Shown here one piece after another: positions 59,489 to 64,000 of a DNA stretch of 64,000 nt. The DNA is taken from contig NZ_RBXX01000001.1 of the NCBI RefSeq assembly GCF_003635025.1, positions 62,001 through 126,000 of the forward strand, given 5' to 3'. This DNA is from Saccharopolyspora antimicrobica (GTDB lineage Bacteria; Actinomycetota; Actinomycetes; Mycobacteriales; Pseudonocardiaceae). Under the pieces are notes generated by a model. It searched no databases. It was not told the origin of the DNA and was given only the letters and a program-made list of their open reading frames with translations. The translations under genes were made by a program, and so were the position numbers. Position 1 is the first letter of the stretch. Every line of letters begins with the position of its first letter.

Positions 59489-60333
59489 CCGTACTCCTCC
59501 TCGTCCTCGTTGGCGCGCTGCACCTCGGCGTCGACCTTGGCCTGCTCCAGGCTGCCGCCGACCCAGCGCACGACCAGCTCTCCCAGCGGCGTCTCCTGCT
59601 CGAACTGCAGCACCTTCTCGCGGTAGAGCTCCAGCAGCGCCAGGAACCGGGCCACCACCTCCACGGTGTGCCCGCAGTCGGAGGTCAGCTCCGGGAAGGT
59701 GGCGCTGCCCTTCTCGGCCAGCCGCACCCGCAGCAGCGCCGCGTGCTCGCGGACGGAAACGCCGTGCTGGTGGATGTGGTCCAGCGACACCGTCGGCGGC
59801 GGCTTCGGCCGGAACACCGCGGCCGCGACCTCGGCGAACCGCTGCGGATCGACCCCGATCCGCACTTCAGGCAGCAGGTTCTCGAACCTCTCCTCCAGCG
59901 CCACCGAGCGCGGGTAGCGCCGCAGCGCCCCGGCCTCCAGCTCACCGAACAGCGCCGCCACCTGCTTGTACGCCCGGTACTGCAGCAACCGCGCGAACAG
60001 CAGGTCGCGGGCCTCCAGCAACGCGAGGTCCGCCTCGTCCTCCACGTCGGCCGCGGGCAGCAACCGGGCTGCCTTGAGGTCGAGCAGCGTCGCGGCGACC
60101 ACCAGGAACTCGGTGACCTCGTCGAGGTCCCACTGCTCGCCCAGCGCCCTGGTGTAGGCGATGAACTCGTCGGTGACCTTGTGCAGCGCCACCTCGGTGA
60201 CGTCGAGCTGGTGCTGCGAGATCAGCTGCAGCAGCAGGTCGAAGGGGCCTTCGAAGTTCTCCAGGCGGACGGTGAACTTGCCGGTGCCGCCGGACTCCCC
60301 AGCTGCCTGCTCCCCGGCAACGGGTTCGGTCAC
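59485..60333 (-). CDS. scpA: segregation and condensation protein ScpA
   Basis: 282-aa kleisin. N-terminal FTVRLENFEGPFDLLLQLISQHQLDVTEVAL binds the SMC neck, the middle is YLVVAATLLDLKAARLL-like, and the C-terminal winged helix (about 200-265) binds the SMC cap. ATG overlaps the upstream small gene as ATGA. It forms the bacterial condensin with ScpB and SMC for chromosome segregation. Confidence 0.94.
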   Translation of the reverse strand: MTEPVAGEQAAGESGGTGKFTVRLENFEGPFDLLLQLISQHQLDVTEVALHKVTDEFIAYTRALGEQWDLDEVTEFLVVAATLLDLKAARLLPAADVEDEADLALLEARDLLFARLLQYRAYKQVAALFGELEAGALRRYPRSVALEERFENLLPEVRIGVDPQRFAEVAAAVFRPKPPPTVSLDHIHQHGVSVREHAALLRVRLAEKGSATFPELTSDCGHTVEVVARFLALLELYREKVLQFEQETPLGELVVRWVGGSLEQAKVDAEVQRANEDEEEYG

Positions 60334-60671
60334 TCGCCGGGCTCCCGCAGGCGGCGGACCAGCTCCGAATCGGCACCTCGCTCGTCGAGGTCGGCCAGCA
60401 GCGCCGCGACCGCTTCCCGCACCACCCGGCCGCGGTCCACGGCGATGCCGTGGTCGGCCCGCAATGCCAGTCGCGCCTGCTCCAAGCCCAGCAACTCCTC
60501 GTCGGAGACGTACACGGTGATCTTCGCGTCGTGCTTGCGCCGACCCGACCCGGACCGCCCGGCACGGGCGGGCGCGGCCGGTGCCGCTTCCGGCACGTCG
60601 GCGTGATCCGCGCGAGGAACAGTAGTACGGAAGAGCTCGGCGGCTCCCGGCAGGGCGGCCCGCCGGGTCAT
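60330..60671 (-). CDS. ribbon-helix-helix-like protein between parA and scpA
   Basis: 113-aa basic protein. The C-terminal half (about 47-108) reads KITVYVSDEELLGLEQARL then RGRVVREAVAALLADL, a pattern like ribbon-helix-helix DNA-binding proteins (beta-strand, then two helices). The N-terminal half is Ala/Pro/Arg rich. It overlaps both neighbours by ATGA, so it is co-translated with ParA and ScpA. It may be a centromere-binding or regulatory partner of this second ParA; no direct evidence. Confidence 0.7.
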   Translation of the reverse strand: MTRRAALPGAAELFRTTVPRADHADVPEAAPAAPARAGRSGSGRRKHDAKITVYVSDEELLGLEQARLALRADHGIAVDRGRVVREAVAALLADLDERGADSELVRRLREPGE

Positions 60672-61609
60672 CTGGCGATCACCTCGCGGGCCAGCGCCCG
60701 GTACGCCTGGGCGCCCGCGGAGCGCGGCGCCCAGCGGGTGATCGGCTCCCCGGCGACCGTGGTCTCCGGGAACCGCACCGTGCGGTTGATCACCGCGTCG
60801 AACACCACGTCGCCGAACGCCTCCACCACCCGGGCCATGACCTCGCGGGAGTGCAGCGTGCGCGGGTCGAACATGGTGGCCAGTATCCCGCTGATCTCCA
60901 GCTTCGGGTTCAGCCGCTCCTGCACCTTCTCGATGGTGTCGATCAGCAGCGCCACCCCGCGCAGGCTGAAGAACTCGCACTCCAGCGGGATGATCACGCC
61001 GTCGGCGGCGGCCAGCGCGTTGACCGTCAGCAGGCCCAGCGACGGCTGGCAGTCCACCAGGATGTAGTCGTAGTCGGCCAGCGCGGGCTGCAGGACCCGG
61101 TGCAGCGTCTGCTCCCGGCCCACCTCGGCGACCAGCTGCACCTCGGCGGCGGACAGGTCGATGTTGCTGGGCAGCAGGTCCATGCCGTCGACGGAGGTCC
61201 GGCGGACCACGTCGTGCACGCTGACCGACCGCTCCATGATCACGTTGTAGATCGTCTGATCCAGCTGGTGCGGCTGGACCCCGAGGCCGACCGAGAGCGC
61301 GCCCTGCGGATCGAAGTCCACCAGCAGCACCCGGCGCCCGTACTCCGCCAGCGATGCGCCGAGGTTGATCGTCGACGTGGTCTTGCCCACTCCGCCCTTC
61401 TGGTTGCACATCGCGAGGACCGCGGCGGGACCGTGCCGGTCCAGCAGCGGCGGTTCCGGGATGTGCCGAAGCGGCCGGCCGGTGGGACCGAGACCGCGCG
61501 GATTCGGCGCCAGGTCAGCGCCTTCCACGCGGCCCGTCGTCTCGGGGGCGATGCTCAGGTCGACCGCACCCCGGGACCGCCCTTCGGCGGAGGGCTGCGG
61601 CAGCGACAT
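60668..61609 (-). CDS. ParA/Soj-family ATPase
   Basis: 313-aa Walker ATPase. A variable N-terminal extension of about 62 residues precedes the deviant Walker A KGGVGKT (71-77), with LLVDFDPQGALSVGLG (A' motif) and DYILVDCQPSLGLLTVNAL (Walker B). It is the Rv1708-type ParA next to scpAB, distinct from the origin-linked parAB. No ParB follows; the small RHH-like gene takes that place. ATG at 61609 with AAAAGGAG. Confidence 0.9.
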   Translation of the reverse strand: MSLPQPSAEGRSRGAVDLSIAPETTGRVEGADLAPNPRGLGPTGRPLRHIPEPPLLDRHGPAAVLAMCNQKGGVGKTTSTINLGASLAEYGRRVLLVDFDPQGALSVGLGVQPHQLDQTIYNVIMERSVSVHDVVRRTSVDGMDLLPSNIDLSAAEVQLVAEVGREQTLHRVLQPALADYDYILVDCQPSLGLLTVNALAAADGVIIPLECEFFSLRGVALLIDTIEKVQERLNPKLEISGILATMFDPRTLHSREVMARVVEAFGDVVFDAVINRTVRFPETTVAGEPITRWAPRSAGAQAYRALAREVIAR

Positions 61610-61774
61610 GGCGATCAGACTCCTTTTGGGTACCGGTGGCGATCAACCGCAGCCTAAGTGGCATTCACTACCAGCGGCAACGCGCCTCGCCGGGGTGTCC
61701 GAAGTTCCTTGTGATCTCCGTGTGATCAACGTCTACCGCCAATCCCGCCGCGCCGCATGCGCAGCGCGAGCAAC

Positions 61775-62722
61775 TCACCCCGAAGCGTAAGCACGCGGGT
61801 GGGCCGTCGCGTACACCTCGCGCAAAGCGTTCACGGTGACCAGCGTGTAGACCTGGGTCGTGGTGACCGAGGCGTGCCCGAGCAGTTCCTGCACGACGCG
61901 GACGTCCGCGCCGCCCTCCATCAGGTGCGTGGCGAAGGAGTGCCGCAGCACGTGCGGGGAAACGTCACCGCCGATCCCGGCGCGCCGCGCCGCGGTCTTC
62001 AGCGCGTTCCACGCGCTCTGCCGGGAAAGCCTGCCACCGCGCGAGTTCACGAAGATCGCCGCGCTGCCGCGGCCGCGCGCCACCAGCGCCGGCCGGGCCC
62101 GCACCAGGTAGGCGTCGAGGGCTTCCAGCGCGGGACGGCCGATCGGCACCAGCCGCTGGCGGCCGCCCTTGCCGTCGAGCCGGACGGTCCGGTCGGTGCG
62201 GTCGACGTCGTCGAGGTCCAGGCCGACGGCTTCGGAGATCCGCGCACCGGTGGAGTACAGCAGTTCCAGCAGTGCCCGGTCCCGCAGTCCTTTGGCGTCG
62301 TCGCCACCGGCGTGCTCGAGCAGGGTGCCGACATCGCCGATGGACAGCGCTTTCGGCAACCGCTTCGGCAGGCTCGGCGGCGCGACCTCGCGCGCCACGT
62401 CGACCGCGAGCTTTCCCTCGGCGTGCGAGAACCTGTGCAGTCCCCGCGCCGCCACCAGCGCCCTGGCCGCCGAGGACGAGGCCAGCGGCGGCCGCTGCTC
62501 GGTGCCCTCCCGGAGTTCGGCCAGGAAGTCCGAGAGGTGCTGGGCGCGCACTTCACCGAGCCCGGCGATCCCCGCGCTCACCAGGAATTCGGCGTACCGG
62601 CGCAGATCCCGGGCGTAGGAGTCCAGCGTGCTGCGAGCGGTGCCGCGCTCCACCGCGAGGTGGTCGAGATAACCGCTGATCGCTTCGCGCAGCCCGATGG
62701 GCAGTGCGTCGAGCCCTTTCAC
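61775..62722 (-). CDS. xerD: tyrosine recombinase XerD
   Basis: 315-aa site-specific recombinase. N-terminal SAM-like core-binding domain (about 10-95), catalytic domain with Arg in [17 protein letters not shown], His-x-x-Arg in [27 protein letters not shown] and nucleophile Tyr in QVYTLVT. It resolves chromosome dimers at dif with XerC. GTG at 62722 is chosen as it overlaps the NUDIX stop as GTGA; an ATG at 62764 would overlap 46 bp. Confidence 0.93.
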   Translation of the reverse strand: MKGLDALPIGLREAISGYLDHLAVERGTARSTLDSYARDLRRYAEFLVSAGIAGLGEVRAQHLSDFLAELREGTEQRPPLASSSAARALVAARGLHRFSHAEGKLAVDVAREVAPPSLPKRLPKALSIGDVGTLLEHAGGDDAKGLRDRALLELLYSTGARISEAVGLDLDDVDRTDRTVRLDGKGGRQRLVPIGRPALEALDAYLVRARPALVARGRGSAAIFVNSRGGRLSRQSAWNALKTAARRAGIGGDVSPHVLRHSFATHLMEGGADVRVVQELLGHASVTTTQVYTLVTVNALREVYATAHPRAYASG

Positions 62723-63369
62723 CGCGCCAGCCGCCGCCGGAACCGCTCCGGCCGGTCCGTCCACTCCGCGTCGACCGGCCGCCCACGGCGGTCACCGTCG
62801 CGCACCGCCTTGGCCGCGAGCAGCCCCGACACCGCGGGCGAGTTCACGATCTCCCCGGCCAGCACCATGTCCACTGCTTCGGCGAAGGGCACCCGGCGCA
62901 CGACCAGATCGGCCTCCTCGTCCCCGACCGCATCCGGGCGGTCCACATCGGACAGCCCGGTGGCCAGGAAGATCCGGATGCTCTCGTCGGTGAAACCGGG
63001 CGAGGACGCGACGTCCACCAGCACCGACCAGTCCGCGGCCGCGACACCGGCCTCCTCGACCAGCTCCCGCTGCGCGGTCCGGACCGGGGCCTCCCCGGCG
63101 ACGTCCAGCAGTCCCGCGGGCAGCTCCCAGAGCCGCCGCCCCACCGGGTAGCGGTACTGGTGCACCAGCACCACCCGGTCCTGCTCGTCGACGGCGACCA
63201 CGGCCACCGCACCGAGGTGCTCGACGACCTCGCGCCGCGCATGCCCGCCACCGGGCATCCCGACCTCGTCGGCCCGCAGCGCGAGGATCTTGCCGACGTA
63301 GACGTCCTCGCTGGCCAGGGTGGTGAACTCGTGCTCGCCGTTGGTGCGCGCCACACCGCTTCCCGTCAT
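62719..63369 (-). CDS. NUDIX hydrolase, ADP-ribose pyrophosphatase type
   Basis: 216-aa enzyme with an intact NUDIX box [23 protein letters not shown] preceded by [16 protein letters not shown], as in ADP-ribose pyrophosphatases (Rv1700 in M. tuberculosis). It hydrolyses ADP-ribose to AMP and ribose-5-phosphate. ATG at 63369; a GTG-type extension to 63384 is possible. Order pyrG-nudix-xerD is conserved in actinobacteria. Confidence 0.9.
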   Translation of the reverse strand: MTGSGVARTNGEHEFTTLASEDVYVGKILALRADEVGMPGGGHARREVVEHLGAVAVVAVDEQDRVVLVHQYRYPVGRRLWELPAGLLDVAGEAPVRTAQRELVEEAGVAAADWSVLVDVASSPGFTDESIRIFLATGLSDVDRPDAVGDEEADLVVRRVPFAEAVDMVLAGEIVNSPAVSGLLAAKAVRDGDRRGRPVDAEWTDRPERFRRRLAR

Positions 63370-63467
63370 GTCCACGCCGCCCACCCTAGAGCCGGCGGGC
63401 GCGGCGCGGCGAGCGGCGCGGTCTCGCCGGGGCCGGGAATTCTCCGGCCTCCGGCGAGATCACCTGG

Positions 63468-64000
63468 TCACGCGCTCGGCGCGGGCTCCTCGGCCGGCTC
63501 CAGCTCGACCGGCAGCCGCTCGGCGGCGCGGTAGTCCAGCGCGGCCTTGACGAACGCGGCGAACAGCGGGTGCGGACGGGTCGGGCGGCTCTTGAGCTCC
63601 GGATGCGCCTGGGTGCCCACGAAGAACGGGTGCTCCTCGCGCGGCAGCTCCACGAACTCCACCAGCCGGCCGTCCGGCGAGGTGCCGGAGAACACCAGGC
63701 CCGCCTTGCTCAGGCGGTCGCGGTAGGCGTTGTTCACCTCGTAGCGGTGCCGGTGCCGCTCGGCCACCTCGGTCGAACCGTAGGCCTCGGCCACGATCGA
63801 GCCGTCGCGCAGCTTCGCCGGGTAGGAACCCAGCCGCATGGTGCCGCCCATGTCCCGGTCGCCCGAGAGCACGTCGTGCTGATCGGCCATGGTGCTGATC
63901 ACCGGGTGCTGGCAGGGCTCCTCGAACTCCGCGGAGTTGGCCCGCTCCAGCCCGGCCAGCGACCGCGCCGCCTCGATCACCATGCACTGCAGGCCCAGGC
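63468..64000 (-). CDS. pyrG: CTP synthase, C-terminal part (truncated by window end)
   Basis: The C-terminal 177 residues of CTP synthase run off the right edge. The glutaminase nucleophile region LGLQC is right at the edge (63986-64000), followed by [20 protein letters not shown]. The His-Glu pair is in [19 protein letters not shown]. The enzyme makes CTP from UTP with glutamine. An acidic tail ([12 protein letters not shown]) ends the protein. Confidence 0.95.
   Translation of the reverse strand, partial: LGLQCMVIEAARSLAGLERANSAEFEEPCQHPVISTMADQHDVLSGDRDMGGTMRLGSYPAKLRDGSIVAEAYGSTEVAERHRHRYEVNNAYRDRLSKAGLVFSGTSPDGRLVEFVELPREEHPFFVGTQAHPELKSRPTRPHPLFAAFVKAALDYRAAERLPVELEPAEEPAPSA

Noticed and set aside
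1..64000. tRNA, rRNA, CRISPR or intact insertion sequence anywhere in the window
   Set aside because: None seen by reading both strands; a tRNAscan or ISfinder search would be needed to exclude short remnants.

Overview
The window comes from a high-GC actinomycete, most likely a Pseudonocardiaceae genome close to Saccharopolyspora. This rests on strongly G/C-ending codons, many GTG/TTG starts and ATGA/GTGA gene overlaps, a Scr1/DUF397 regulator locus, a 13E12-type DUF222-HNH gene, and a right end (pyrG, NUDIX, xerD, parA, scpA, scpB, rluB, cmk, der) in the order known from Mycobacterium tuberculosis Rv1699-Rv1713. The genus is inferred; no rRNA gene is present.

Layout. 1-5.4 kb: end of an amidohydrolase, a secreted GDSL lipase, then a sodium:solute symporter, its 43-aa membrane partner and a trimethylamine monooxygenase. 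5.4-7.6 kb: three DUF397 genes behind a Scr1-type HTH regulator, plus a small membrane protein. 7.6-10 kb: an ABC-F ATPase and an aminoglycoside 2'-N-acetyltransferase. 10-15.8 kb: a hydroxyproline catabolic operon (epimerase, DapA-like deaminase, three-subunit D-hydroxyproline dehydrogenase) with an XRE-cupin regulator. 16-24 kb: aldonolactone-oxidase-like flavoenzyme, EutH, secreted M28 aminopeptidase, TAT phosphoesterase, CNT nucleoside transporter, quinone oxidoreductase, idi. 24-31.5 kb: CitA/CitB-type two-component system divergent from a CitMHS transporter, an iron-box-controlled siderophore-binding lipoprotein, DctA, and a TM-ACT-GNAT fusion. 31.5-34 kb: a GT-rich non-coding block with a 136-bp interrupted palindrome and a G-quadruplex motif, followed by the 13E12/HNH gene and a HAD protein. 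34.3-43 kb: a six-gene sugar or polyol operon on the minus strand, with a DeoR regulator and an MFS permease carrying matching operators. 43-48 kb: a cell-surface glycosylation operon (GtrB-like GT2, GtrA-GT-C fusion, PIG-L deacetylase). 48-53 kb: S9 peptidase, aldo/keto reductase, NarL-type two-component system. 53-64 kb: the conserved chromosome-segregation and nucleotide block, interrupted by a KhtT/KhtU-like K+/H+ antiporter pair.

The most unusual signals are repeats. One family of about 110-130 bp has three copies (11942, 13731, 59355), each placed exactly at a translationally coupled gene junction. In two copies it encodes a foreign N-terminal tail (core NRTxGxRDATQPQET). In the third it is read in another frame and supplies both a stop and a start codon. 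A second family is a pair of 44-bp palindromes (15097 and 23940) whose seven differences are explained by three compensatory base-pair changes and one G.U wobble. A third locus at 31.8-32.0 kb combines nested inverted repeats, a direct repeat and a G4 motif upstream of the 13E12 gene. I saw no tRNA, rRNA, CRISPR array or intact insertion sequence.
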